DNA from: Gammaproteobacteria bacterium
Lineage (GTDB): Bacteria; Pseudomonadota; Gammaproteobacteria; Enterobacterales; Kangiellaceae
DNA: 10,746 nucleotides
Assembly (NCBI GenBank): GCA_013372875.1
Contig: JABXIW010000401.1
Coordinates: 1 to 10,746 of the forward strand
Reading direction: 5' to 3'
In this document: in pieces, positions 1-7,282 of the stretch
Layout: the number at the start of each line of letters is the position of its first letter
Position numbering within the stretch: position 1 is the stretch's first letter
Position numbers and translations under genes: made by a program
The notes under the pieces: generated by a model
Told to the model about the DNA's origin: nothing
Seen by the model: the letters and a program-made list of their open reading frames with translations, nothing else
Database searches by the model: none

Positions 1-1160
1 AAAATCATTCCCCAATTCATATTTTCTGGAAGCATGGCTAACCGGAGTCTTACGGATATCCAACTGAACAGCACAATACCTATAGGCTTGCCAAAAACAA
101 AACCCAAAAAGACAGAAAAAGTAATTGGAGAAGTTGCGTTCGTACTGGTTAGTGAAATCCCAGCATTAGAAAAGGCGAATAGTGGTAAGATAATAAACCC
201 GACCCAAGGATGAAGTAACATTTCTAAGCGCTCGACCGGTGAAAGCGTTTCACGGGCCGCCGCCGCAGCTGTCCTTAAAGTCTCTCCTTCAATCTTATCT
301 CCGCTCCATTGCTTCATAGGAGATGATGCCACTATTGAGTCCACAATAGTGGAGAGGTGTTGCTTGCTGACCCACTTATTTGTGGGGGTTAATAAGCCTA
401 GAATCACACCAGTAATTGTCGGATGTATACCAGACATGTCGACCGACAACCATATCATTCCTCCAACAAGAGAGAAGAGTACAATACTGCGAACTCCCAA
501 GAAGCTCATACCTCGAACAATAATAAAACCTATCAATGCATAAACGACGGGCCGCCATTCAATGTCATTACCATAACCAATAGCCACAACAAAGATTGCG
601 CCAATATCATCGACCACGGCCATTGATAACATGAATATTCGTAAGCTACTCGGAATACTTCGTCCTAAGAGCGCTAGGCACCCGATCACAAATGCGGTAT
701 CCGTCGCCATCACAGTCCCCCAACCATGATGCCCTGGTTCACCAAATTGGATAAATAAATAGAAAAGAGGAGGTAACAACATCCCACCAAGAGCGGCAGC
801 AATGGAAAGTACAGCTAATTTAGGATTACGAAGTTCACCCAGCACCAACTCACGCTTAAGTTCTAAGGCAATGAGGAAGAAAAACAAAGTCATTCCTGCA
901 TCGTTTATCCATTTGTGTAAAGAACGCTCAAAGACTAAATCACCGAAAGTAATCCCTACCGAAATCTGCCAAAAATGAGCAAACTCTTCACTTAGATTTG
1001 AATTGGCAATTAAAACAGCAAGTACTGCTGAAACAAATAGAACAATGCCTGCTGCGGATTCAATATGTATAAAACGGTTTACTGGTTGAGCAACCCAATC
1101 AATGTACTCTTTTGGTAATCGAGTCGGATTAGTTGGTACTATTGGGACTTTTTTACTCAT
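1..1160 (-). CDS. nhaA: Na+/H+ antiporter NhaA (partial, C-terminus beyond window)
   Basis: Inner-membrane antiporter that expels Na+ in exchange for H+. The frame is open from the ATG at 1160-1158 to the window edge (386 residues), with many hydrophobic segments. The NhaA transport signatures are present: MATDTAF with Asp154 and VVDDIGAI with Asp184/Asp185. Their 30/31-residue spacing matches Asp133, Asp163 and Asp164 of E. coli NhaA. A TM-X-like segment (LPLFAFSNAG) is followed by GKPIG with Lys358, equivalent to Lys300. About 50 C-terminal residues should lie to the left. The first codons overlap the end of hflC by 8 bp and no clear Shine-Dalgarno precedes the ATG, so translation is probably coupled to hflC. 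Sitting behind an hflK/hflC pair is not the E. coli arrangement. The family call is firm; physiological importance as cargo is inference. Confidence 0.95.
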   Translation of the reverse strand, partial: MSKKVPIVPTNPTRLPKEYIDWVAQPVNRFIHIESAAGIVLFVSAVLAVLIANSNLSEEFAHFWQISVGITFGDLVFERSLHKWINDAGMTLFFFLIALELKRELVLGELRNPKLAVLSIAAALGGMLLPPLFYLFIQFGEPGHHGWGTVMATDTAFVIGCLALLGRSIPSSLRIFMLSMAVVDDIGAIFVVAIGYGNDIEWRPVVYALIGFIIVRGMSFLGVRSIVLFSLVGGMIWLSVDMSGIHPTITGVILGLLTPTNKWVSKQHLSTIVDSIVASSPMKQWSGDKIEGETLRTAAAAARETLSPVERLEMLLHPWVGFIILPLFAFSNAGISLTSTNATSPITFSVFLGFVFGKPIGIVLFSWISVRLRLAMLPENMNWGMI

Positions 1161-2145
1161 TATTTTCAACTGTAGGTATTAAGTTACCTTCAATGCTATT
1201 GAGAAACCTGAATATGTCACTGTTAGTAGATAAAACAAGCGTTGTATTTTCTGAAATGATAGTTGAGTAAGACTGCATTGTTCGCGTGAACTCATAAAGG
1301 TCTCTCGCTTGAGGGCTTTTATTGTAAGCTAACGAATAAATTTCGGCGGCTTTGGCATCAGCTTGTCCGCGAATCTCTTCGACTTCACGATAGGCTTCAG
1401 ACTGGATTTTATTCAAATCTCTGATGCGGTCACCACGAATCCTCGCAGCTTCACCATTCCCTTCAGATAAAAAACGTTCCGCAATTTGCCGACGCTCACT
1501 AATCATTCGCTCGTAAATTTTAGGGCGAACACTTTCATTGTAATTAATACGTTTGAAGCGAATATCGAGCAATTCAATACCAAATATCTTTATTTTTTCT
1601 GACGCAGCAGAGAATATTTCTTGTTCTACTAGTTGACGCCCTTTTTTAATAGGAACAAGGGTGCCAATTTTTAACTCTCCTTCAGTGTCACTTAATAATG
1701 CATCTCGTAACGGTTTTCTGTTTTTGTTGGTACGAATTATTTCGATTAGTTCATGCTTTGCGACAGCATTTCGCGTCTCACTTCCCAAAATATCGTCAAG
1801 ACGAGATTGTGCACTACGCTCATCTTTGATTCTTAAAAAGTATTGAAGTGGGTCGGTTATTCGCCACCGAGCGAATAAATCAACTGAAATATACAGCTTA
1901 TCTTTTGTGGGCATATCGGAAGGGGTGCCATCCCACTCTAACACTCTTTTGTCTATAGTGTTAATTTCATGAATGAATGGCATTTTTATCTTTAACCCTG
2001 CATCCACAACAGGTTCTCCTATTGGTTTCCCAAACTGAGTAATAATGACCTGTTGTACTTCACTCACGGTGTAAAGTGCGTTGTATATACCAAGAGAGAC
2101 ACATAAAACTAATGCGGTTATGACTCCTATTTTTTTCGGTTTCAT
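1153..2145 (-). CDS. hflC: HflC-like SPFH/band-7 membrane protein
   Basis: Predicted partner of HflK in an SPFH complex. In E. coli HflKC surrounds the membrane protease FtsH and restrains its activity. The 330-residue product has an N-terminal membrane anchor (about residues 7-25), then the band-7 domain (about 25-200, beginning VSEVQQVIITQFGKP). A charged helical stretch follows (about 205-260, SERRQIAERFLSEGNGEAARIR), the typical HflC coiled coil, and then a hydrophobic C-terminal tail. Length matches the family (about 330). An excellent Shine-Dalgarno (AAGGAGGTG) lies just before the ATG, and the start overlaps the hflK stop as ATGA. This is probably a paralogue rather than the housekeeping copy, because it sits with nhaA instead of hflX or purA. 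What it modulates (FtsH, NhaA or another partner) cannot be read from sequence. Confidence 0.92.
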   Translation of the reverse strand: MKPKKIGVITALVLCVSLGIYNALYTVSEVQQVIITQFGKPIGEPVVDAGLKIKMPFIHEINTIDKRVLEWDGTPSDMPTKDKLYISVDLFARWRITDPLQYFLRIKDERSAQSRLDDILGSETRNAVAKHELIEIIRTNKNRKPLRDALLSDTEGELKIGTLVPIKKGRQLVEQEIFSAASEKIKIFGIELLDIRFKRINYNESVRPKIYERMISERRQIAERFLSEGNGEAARIRGDRIRDLNKIQSEAYREVEEIRGQADAKAAEIYSLAYNKSPQARDLYEFTRTMQSYSTIISENTTLVLSTNSDIFRFLNSIEGNLIPTVENNE

Positions 2146-3200
2146 TGTGCACCTCCTTGTGTCTTATTGAGATTAAGTAAAGGTAAGATATTGTTTGCTC
2201 GCTCATCAATGATAATTTTGGCCCGAATATTCGGTAATACAGCTTGCATGGTTTCTAAGTAGATTCTTCGTTTGGTCACTTCTGGAGCTTTAACGTACTC
2301 AATCAATATTGCATTAAATCGCGCTGTATCCCCCTCGGCTTCATTCACTCTTTTTAAACGATAACCATCAGCCTCTCTGATCCTTTGATCTTTTTCTCCT
2401 AAAGCTAAAGGGATCACTTTGTTGTAATCTCGACGAGCTTCATTAATAAGCTTTTCTTTTTCCTGTTGGGCTTGGTTCACTTCGTTAAATGATGCCTGAA
2501 CAGGTTGAGGAGGGTTGATGTTTTTCAATTGCACTTGGTCAATACTTATCCCTAACGCATATTTTGTTGAGAGCGCCTGCATTTTTGAAAGCGCTTCATA
2601 TTCAATTTCTTGTCGGCCTATTGTGATCACTTCATCTACAGTTCTATCCCCGACAACTTCACGCATTACGGACTCAGAAACATATCGAAGCGTTTCACTA
2701 GGTTCCCGGACTTCGAACAAAAACTTAATAGGTTCAGAAATTCGATATTGAACTACCCACTCCACAAGGGCAGCATTTAAATCACCAGTGACCATTTGTG
2801 TCTCTTGGCGACGATCGTTCACTCTGGGACTTTGGTGAGGATCATTAGCTCCTGGCGTCGTAAAACCAAACTCTTGTTTCAGCTGACGTTTAACTGGAAC
2901 TATTTTTACCGTGTCAATACCAAGTGGAACCTTGATATGGAGCCCCGCAGGAACATTATTTACATACTTACCAAAGCGTTGTATGACAGCGACAGAATCA
3001 CTTGGGACGGTATAAAATGTTGACCATAAAATGAGAGCTAAAAATAAAATAATAAATGGAGAAAAAAAGCTCGACGGTCCGCCACCGATAAGAATTTTCT
3101 TGAAGTGCTGAAGAATAGTATGAAAAGCTTTTTTCAAATGTGGAGGATCTTGCTGACCTCCGCCCCAGGGGTTTCCTGAAGAATTGTTACTTGGGAGCAT
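2142..3200 (-). CDS. hflK: HflK-like SPFH/band-7 membrane protein
   Basis: Predicted HflK partner of the adjacent HflC. The N-terminus carries the glycine-rich NPWGGG segment typical of HflK, then one membrane helix (about residues 45-64 from this start). The band-7 domain begins near YTVPSDSVAVIQRFGKY, and a charged helical region (QAQQEKEKLINEARRDYNK) precedes a tail ending in ILPLLNL. At 352 residues it is shorter than E. coli HflK (about 419). Two in-frame ATGs exist, at 3206 and 3200. The sequence GGAGGG at 3213-3208 is one base from the first but seven bases from the second, so 3200 is preferred. The stop overlaps the hflC start by 4 bp. It is the first gene of the hflK-hflC-nhaA operon. 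Confidence 0.92.
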   Translation of the reverse strand: MLPSNNSSGNPWGGGQQDPPHLKKAFHTILQHFKKILIGGGPSSFFSPFIILFLALILWSTFYTVPSDSVAVIQRFGKYVNNVPAGLHIKVPLGIDTVKIVPVKRQLKQEFGFTTPGANDPHQSPRVNDRRQETQMVTGDLNAALVEWVVQYRISEPIKFLFEVREPSETLRYVSESVMREVVGDRTVDEVITIGRQEIEYEALSKMQALSTKYALGISIDQVQLKNINPPQPVQASFNEVNQAQQEKEKLINEARRDYNKVIPLALGEKDQRIREADGYRLKRVNEAEGDTARFNAILIEYVKAPEVTKRRIYLETMQAVLPNIRAKIIIDERANNILPLLNLNKTQGGAQ

Positions 3201-3206
3201 GAGCAT

Positions 3207-3213
3207 GCCCTCC
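3207..3213 (-). promoter_or_regulatory. Shine-Dalgarno deciding the hflK start
   Basis: On the minus strand GGAGGG occupies 3213-3208. Spacing is 7 nt to the ATG at 3200 and only 1 nt to the ATG at 3206, which favours the downstream start. Confidence 0.7.
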
Positions 3214-3528
3214 GGCTATAGGTAAGGAATTTGACCTATGCAAAATTGAATGAGGTAGGTAGCGCTTCATCAACTAGAGTAATTTGTGTGCAGTTTACGA
3301 TTAGTTACTAAGTGTTGCCTTAGGATAGGGACGGTCTATTTAAACTTCTAATATAATCAGAAATTATTAGCTAGTATGATTTCTAACTATATCTCAAGCT
3401 CTACAGTAACCCCTAATTACTAGGCTCTTTTTATCGCTAGCGTTATGCGACGTGTAGTTATGTGAGAGCATACATCTTTAACTATTATTATAGGTTATTT
3501 ATGTCCGCATAAGGATAGATTTGGCAAT
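3214..3528. other. Non-coding leader of the hflK operon with operator-like inverted repeats
   Basis: No credible gene is seen here. It should contain the promoter of the minus-strand hflK operon, but no convincing -35/-10 pair was found. Two dyads stand out. TTCTAATATAATCAGAA (3346-3362) is a 17-bp near-perfect palindrome (6 of 7 bp per arm), suited to a small dimeric regulator. ATAGGT (3218-3223) and ACCTAT (3234-3239) form an inverted repeat with a 10-bp spacer close to the ribosome-binding site. Function is not shown by sequence alone. Confidence 0.35.
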
Positions 3529-3559
3529 TTTTCTACAACGGAACAAGCCTTGTAGAAAA
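3529..3559. repeat. 31-bp imperfect palindrome downstream of integrase remnant
   Basis: TTTTCTACAA (3529-3538) and TTGTAGAAAA (3550-3559) are perfect 10-bp inverted arms around an 11-bp centre. A GG/CC pairing could extend the stem if one C is bulged. It lies about 34 bp past the stop of the truncated integrase on the same strand. It could be a transcription terminator, although no clean T-run follows, or a recombination or operator site. Confidence 0.55.
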
Positions 3560-3592
3560 GTATGACTCGAAAAAACTAAGAGAGCGGCCGTT

Positions 3593-3919
3593 CTAGCAAA
3601 AATCGGGATAAGATAAAGCAGAGTAGATCCATTGACTGATACTCTGCTGAGTTCTAGGAGTGATTTCATAGTGCACATCAGTGCCCGTTTTTTGCTGGAT
3701 GCATTGAACCCTCTCATAAATCACTCCTTGCGAAGAGACATCGTATACGTGTAGTTTTCGTAAATCACTCGTTCTCAACTTACTATCAATGGCTAGGTTT
3801 AGCAGAGCAAGTTGCATTAGGTCGTTTTCAAGCTCAAGCCTGGTTCTGATTCGCCAGATTTCTTCAAGCTTAAATGGCCTTTTTATGCCACTGCACTTTG
3901 TACAAGATAACTTTCTCAT
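3593..3919 (-). pseudogene. Truncated tyrosine recombinase/integrase (N-terminal part)
   Basis: The 108-residue product is the N-terminal part of a small integrase (about 190 residues when intact) common in vibrios and other proteobacteria. Recognisable family text includes IWRIRTRLELE, LALLNLAIDSKLRTSDLRKL and VQCIQQKTG. The first catalytic arginine (Arg49 in KLRTSDL) and the beta-hairpin lysine (Lys77 in QKTG) are present. The reading stops after YPDF, where intact relatives continue into the C-terminal half with the H-x-x-R, G-H and tyrosine motifs. None of those follow in any frame, so this is a deletion rather than a simple frameshift. The start is well supported by AGGAGGTCATC before the ATG. 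It cannot catalyse recombination alone; it might still bind DNA if expressed. Confidence 0.85.
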
Positions 3920-3934
3920 GATGACCTCCTCTCA

Positions 3935-3951
3935 ATGTTGTTGGTCAACAT
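3935..3951. promoter_or_regulatory. Inverted repeat upstream of truncated integrase
   Basis: ATGTTG (3935-3940) and CAACAT (3946-3951) flank a 5-bp centre directly upstream of the integrase ribosome-binding site. The position suits an operator in the integrase leader, but the repeat is short and could be chance. Confidence 0.3.
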
Positions 3952-4100
3952 GAAGTTTGGCGGTAATATTTAATAGGGGGTGGATACAAAACGATGCGCC
4001 TTAGAAGTTTTTGGACAATTATCAGTTTCGGATAGTCGAACATTAGAAATTCGTTATTAACTAGAAATAAGGAAAATGTCTTCCTGAGTCAGTATAGAGA

Positions 4101-4130
4101 TTGATAAATAACAACGAGACCCCATATCCT
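4101..4130 (+). promoter_or_regulatory. Candidate sigma-70 promoter for the DUF2913 gene
   Basis: TTGATA (4101-4106) and TATCCT (4125-4130) are separated by 18 bp, which would start transcription near 4137, about 20 nt before the gene. The -10 match is moderate. Confidence 0.35.
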
Positions 4131-4159
4131 AACAATCAAACCACAACGTTACCTTGGCT

Positions 4160-4741
4160 ATGCAAATCAAACGAGACTTTGACTACTACCACAATCTACA
4201 TGACGTTATTACCCACGCCTTGCTCCATTTGTTGTGTAAAGTATCAGCATCACCCCGTTTTGTTCCAGTAACAGCGCGCAATGAAATTTTGATAAAATAC
4301 CTCAAGCCAAAGCTCAACGATAAGTCCTTATCGAATATCAAAAAAGACATCAAACTGATGCTCAGCGTAGCGAGAAAAAAAGGCGGGAACCTAGAAATGA
4401 GATTGCATCAACTCAGCTCAAAATCGAATCAAACGAAACTCGTCGGGGCTGAAAAGCTCTATAACCTACTCTTACACCTTTATGACGAAGAAGGTATCGA
4501 GTCACGGTTATTTGAAGAAGGTGGCGAAGCGGAGCCTGGCATTCTTTACATGTTAGAGGAGCAAGTCGAGTACGGTTTTGACCAAGAACACAACCAAGTA
4601 ACACCACTGTCGATGCTTATCCAGTTAGATCGTGCACCGGAACTAATCAGTTCGATTAACGATCACGGTCTGTTCCTTGCTGAAATGAAAGAGTGGAACG
4701 CAGAGATACATCAGGCTCATATTTTAGTACACCCGGCTTAA
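4160..4741 (+). CDS. DUF2913 family protein
   Basis: A 193-residue protein that I recognise as DUF2913, an uncharacterised family frequent in Vibrionaceae and some enterobacteria. Recognisable blocks are YYHNLHDVITHALLHLLCKV near the N-terminus, ARNEILIKYLKPKL, LSNIKKDIKLML, FEEGG and a C-terminal AEMKEWNAEIHQAHILVHP. No signal peptide or membrane segment is visible, so it is probably cytosolic. Length agrees with the family, so it looks intact. A TTG at 4154 would add two residues, but the ATG at 4160 is the simpler choice; neither has a strong Shine-Dalgarno. It stands alone on the plus strand, facing the convergent regulator operon. It is often seen in accessory DNA, and its function is unknown. 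Confidence 0.85.
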   Translation: MQIKRDFDYYHNLHDVITHALLHLLCKVSASPRFVPVTARNEILIKYLKPKLNDKSLSNIKKDIKLMLSVARKKGGNLEMRLHQLSSKSNQTKLVGAEKLYNLLLHLYDEEGIESRLFEEGGEAEPGILYMLEEQVEYGFDQEHNQVTPLSMLIQLDRAPELISSINDHGLFLAEMKEWNAEIHQAHILVHPA

Positions 4742-4941
4742 AACAGAACGACCGACGGTAGCGGTTATATAACACTTCGCTACGAGGCAATACAGGATTG
4801 ATTGTCAATGGGGTGCACAGTTTGCCGTTATTCAGCGATGGCACACCTCTGGACATTAATGAGCTACGCTAACCTCCCTAATCATCGGAATTGACATGAG
4901 GAAATGTATGGCAAACCTTAGTTGGAACGCTGAATATTTGT
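4742..4941. other. Intergenic region between convergent genes
   Basis: It separates the DUF2913 gene from the end of the glxA-type gene. GTAGCG (4759-4764) and CGCTAC (4779-4784) form a hairpin whose loop contains GTTATATAAC, but no T-run follows on either strand, so it is a weak terminator candidate. An open plus-strand stretch (4763-4872) reads like the end of a protein, and a well-placed ribosome-binding site starts a 24-codon frame at 4908. Both may be debris of lost genes. Confidence 0.3.
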
Positions 4942-5909
4942 CTAAGGCTGTTGGTGGAACGTTTTCCTCCATCGGTTAGGGGTTACCTCATAACGCTCTT
5001 TAAATTTATCTCTGAAAATGAGAACTGAGCTAAACCCTGTTTTTGCAACAATCTGTTCAATAGACAAATCTGTAGATTCAAGTAGATCCTGAGCCAAGTT
5101 TAGTCGCTCAGCCGTCAGCCATTCTCCAAATGACATACCTGTAGCTCTATTAAATTTTCTCGTAAAAGTTCGGCGGGACATCATCACTGAATCTGCTAGC
5201 TCATCCAGTGAATATTTTTGATTGATATCACGCCTGATATTGTCCATTAATGCATTGTACGTGAATCAGATGTCGTCACAGGTATAGGTTGATCGATAAA
5301 CTGAGCTTGCCCACCATCTCTGTATGGAGGCACAACCATTCTTCTTGCTACTCGGTTCGCAATCGTACTGCTGTAGTATTTTCGGAAAACATACAGACAG
5401 CAATCGATACCTGCGGCAGTACCTGCTGAAGTTATCACCCCGCTATCTTCAACATATAAGGCATTCGTATCGAGCGAAACTTCTGGAAAGCGTTGACTAA
5501 AATCCTGTTCTAATTCCCAATGTGTCGCAGCTCGTTTCCCCGCTAATAAGCCAGCATAAGCGAGAACATAACCACCAAGACATAAACCGACAACCAATGC
5601 GCCTCGGGCATGAGCACGACAGAGAGCATTGAGCAACTTTTCATTAGGGCGCTCGTCAATTGTTCTCCAATAAGGTACAACGATGATGTCGCAATACTCT
5701 AGGAAATCAAGCTGCGCCTCGGTATGAATTTCCATACCGATATCAGATAAAATCGGTCCTTCCTCTCCAGCGACAAATTTAAGCTCGAAAAAAGCTTCAT
5801 TAAGGGTATCTCTTCCAAACACAATGCTAGGGACAGAAATATGAAACGGGCTAAAGCGATTGAAAACAACAGCAACGGAAGGAATTTTATGGTTTTCATT
5901 GAGATACAT
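4942..5909 (-). pseudogene. GlxA-family (DJ-1/PfpI + AraC) transcriptional regulator, split by a frameshift
   Basis: Together the two frames rebuild a normal GlxA-type regulator of about 322 residues. The first frame (5909-5247) carries the DJ-1/PfpI-like domain: VAVVFNRFSPF at the start, VGLCLGGYVLAYAGLL with Cys110 at the nucleophile-elbow position, KRAATHWE, and VITSAGTAAGID. The second (5247-4942) carries the AraC helix-turn-helix pair (YSLDELADSVMMSRRTFTRKF and GFSSVLIFRDKFKERYEVTPNRWR). The shift lies near 5250-5256, just after PVTTSDSR. Restoring one base would read SR-x-NALMDNIRR. The halves abut as TAATG, so separate translation of the DNA-binding half by re-initiation is possible. 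It is the last gene of the 7176-4942 operon and a likely regulator of it. Decay versus sequencing error cannot be decided here. Confidence 0.85.
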
Positions 5910-5930
5910 AGTTCGTTTCCAAAGTAAAAT

Positions 5931-5962
5931 GCACAGAGCAATGTCAATGAATCACTCTGTGC
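5931..5962. repeat. Inverted repeat enclosing a -35-like hexamer upstream of the glxA-type gene
   Basis: GCACAGAG (5931-5938) and CTCTGTGC (5955-5962) are perfect 8-bp arms around a 16-bp centre. On the minus strand the centre contains TTGACA (5947-5942), a consensus -35, followed by a poor -10 (TACTTT, 15 bp away). A T-rich stretch (ATTTTACTTT) follows the hairpin toward the gene. It may be an operator over an internal promoter or a partial terminator/attenuator between the SnoaL-like gene and the regulator. Confidence 0.5.
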
Positions 5963-5973
5963 CGTTATCAACT

Positions 5974-6375
5974 CTAACTCTGTAGTTGCTTCATAATATC
6001 AACCTCATTGAAGTGCGCTCGTTTTTCGATGATTTTGCCGTCTTTAATCTTTAGCTGCATCATCAATGAAAATCGAACCTTCTTCCCTGTTGGCTTCAAA
6101 TTATGCATAGGTGCCGAATGAACGCCTTCAAATATCATATAACAAGCTACTTTATCATCATGAGCGAAGATGTCATGTATACGGAAAACAAAGCCAGGAA
6201 AACCGTCCATATTTCCCTTTTCCTGAGTAAGGAAACCGTTGATATCTAATGGTGTATCTACTTGTGAGTAGAAAGTGAATTGCTCATGGCACATTGAAGC
6301 TACTGCATCATAATCATTGCCCTCTATAGCCCTGTAGAAAGACTTCACTAGCTCAATATTTGTCTCAGATGTCAT
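5974..6375 (-). CDS. SnoaL-like / NTF2-fold protein (ester cyclase family)
   Basis: A 133-residue single-domain protein of the SnoaL-like NTF2-fold superfamily. It opens with NIELVKSFYRAIEGNDYDAV, the usual first helices, continues with MCHEQFTFYSQVDTPLDING, and ends with KIKDGKIIEKRAHFNEVDIMKQL, the typical last strands and helix. No signal peptide is present. Members include small-molecule cyclases, isomerases and many uncharacterised stress-linked proteins, so the substrate is unknown. An ATG at 6384 is only one base after AGGAG, whereas the ATG at 6375 is about ten bases away, so 6375 is preferred. It lies 24 nt after the hydrolase gene and 64 nt before the regulator, hence is probably co-transcribed with both. 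Confidence 0.8.
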   Translation of the reverse strand: MTSETNIELVKSFYRAIEGNDYDAVASMCHEQFTFYSQVDTPLDINGFLTQEKGNMDGFPGFVFRIHDIFAHDDKVACYMIFEGVHSAPMHNLKPTGKKVRFSLMMQLKIKDGKIIEKRAHFNEVDIMKQLQS

Positions 6376-6399
6376 TACCAGCATACTCCTAACATCAAA

Positions 6400-7176
6400 C
6401 TAAAGTGTTACTGTTTCACCATCTTCTGGAACAAACACAAAATCGCTAATCATATTTGCAACTGCGTATTCGCGCATTTCTTGAGTCGTTACCAATACAT
6501 GGTTAACTGCGCCCATATGAGTCGCAACGATTTTTGCTTTAGGAAGTACTTGGTGTGTTTTTAGTACATCTTCTTTACCCATAATAATAGAACCAAAGCC
6601 CAGTACATGCGCCCAACCTGTATTGAGAATAACGACACCTGGTTGTTCTTTTTTCATGGTTTCTTCTACACTTGGGATCCAAATCGTATCACCAACCACG
6701 TACAATTTTTCTTCATCGGCATGAGAGAAGATAACGCCCGTCACTTCACCCAAAATTTCTGCCATTTGTTCATGCTGGAAAGCAGCTTCTGGGCCATGCT
6801 GGCAGACTGTACGTGTAAATGAAATACCGTGATATTCAGTCTCTTCAGAGAAAATTTTAACGTTGGTAAAACCTTGTGATAGAAGAATAGTTTCATCACC
6901 TTCGTGCTGTACAAAAATCAATTTATCTTTAGGTATCACATTTACTGCTGTTTCATCCCAGTGGTCTGGGTGAGTATGAGTTAGCAAAACTGCGTCCACA
7001 TTGATGATGCTTTCAATAGGCAAAGGCAATTCAACTGTTGGATTGCGTAAGTGTGAATTTGCTGTTCCTTCAAATCCAGGGTAAGTGCCTTTTGGCGCGA
7101 ACATTGGGTCAATAAGAAATGTTTTACCTGCATAATCGATGATTTGTGTTGCATTGCGAATTTGTGTGATTTTCAT
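6400..7176 (-). CDS. Metallo-beta-lactamase-fold metal-dependent hydrolase (UlaG-like)
   Basis: A 258-residue MBL-fold enzyme. It has LIDPMF near residue 21, the metal-binding signature THTHPDHWD (His67, His69, Asp71, His72), a GDT block with Asp163 as bridging ligand, and ATHMGAVNH with His220. This layout resembles UlaG-like and other small-molecule MBL hydrolases rather than secreted beta-lactamases. No signal peptide is seen, so it is probably cytosolic and binds two divalent metals. The substrate cannot be inferred. TGGAGC about eight bases before the ATG is a reasonable ribosome-binding site. It is the first gene of the operon, directly behind a promoter with phased repeats, and is followed by the SnoaL-like gene and the split GlxA-type regulator. 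Confidence 0.88.
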   Translation of the reverse strand: MKITQIRNATQIIDYAGKTFLIDPMFAPKGTYPGFEGTANSHLRNPTVELPLPIESIINVDAVLLTHTHPDHWDETAVNVIPKDKLIFVQHEGDETILLSQGFTNVKIFSEETEYHGISFTRTVCQHGPEAAFQHEQMAEILGEVTGVIFSHADEEKLYVVGDTIWIPSVEETMKKEQPGVVILNTGWAHVLGFGSIIMGKEDVLKTHQVLPKAKIVATHMGAVNHVLVTTQEMREYAVANMISDFVFVPEDGETVTL

Positions 7177-7217
7177 AATTGTGCTCCAGTATTGCTGTGC
7201 TTTGCTGTAATGGAGTC

Positions 7218-7246
7218 ATTTTATGCAATAGGATAGACGCTCAAAA
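7218..7246 (-). promoter_or_regulatory. Candidate promoter of the MBL-SnoaL-GlxA operon
   Basis: On the minus strand TTTTGA (7246-7241) and TAAAAT (7223-7218) are 17 bp apart, placing the start site near 7211, about 35 nt before the ATG. The weak -35 is typical of promoters needing an activator. Confidence 0.5.
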
Positions 7247-7282
7247 GTGGCTTAAAGGACACATAAGGATACTATTGGGACA
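7226..7282 (-). promoter_or_regulatory. Phased direct repeats, likely AraC/GlxA-type operator
   Basis: Read on the plus strand, CTTAAAGGACA (7251-7261), CATAAGGATA (7262-7271) and CTATTGGGACA (7272-7282) are three consecutive copies of one motif at 10-11 bp intervals, so all face the same side of the helix. They sit just upstream of the -35. A fourth copy, CAATAGGATA (7226-7235), matches CATAAGGATA at 8 of 10 positions and lies between -35 and -10. AraC-family proteins bind direct repeats in this position, and such a regulator is encoded in the same operon. Confidence 0.5.

Noticed and set aside
349..626. Short open frames on both strands at the left end
   Set aside because: They are shadows of the nhaA coding frame, which is continuous and has antiporter signature residues.
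3400..3480. Integron attC-like sequence (GCGTTATGCG)
   Set aside because: A core-like string is present, but no paired inner and outer box structure or VCR-like sequence was found.
3499..3717. 72-codon minus-strand frame overlapping the integrase remnant
   Set aside because: It lies in a different frame from the recognised integrase, lacks integrase C-terminal motifs and has no family resemblance.
4759..4784. Bidirectional terminator between convergent genes
   Set aside because: The hairpin is short and no T-run follows on either strand.
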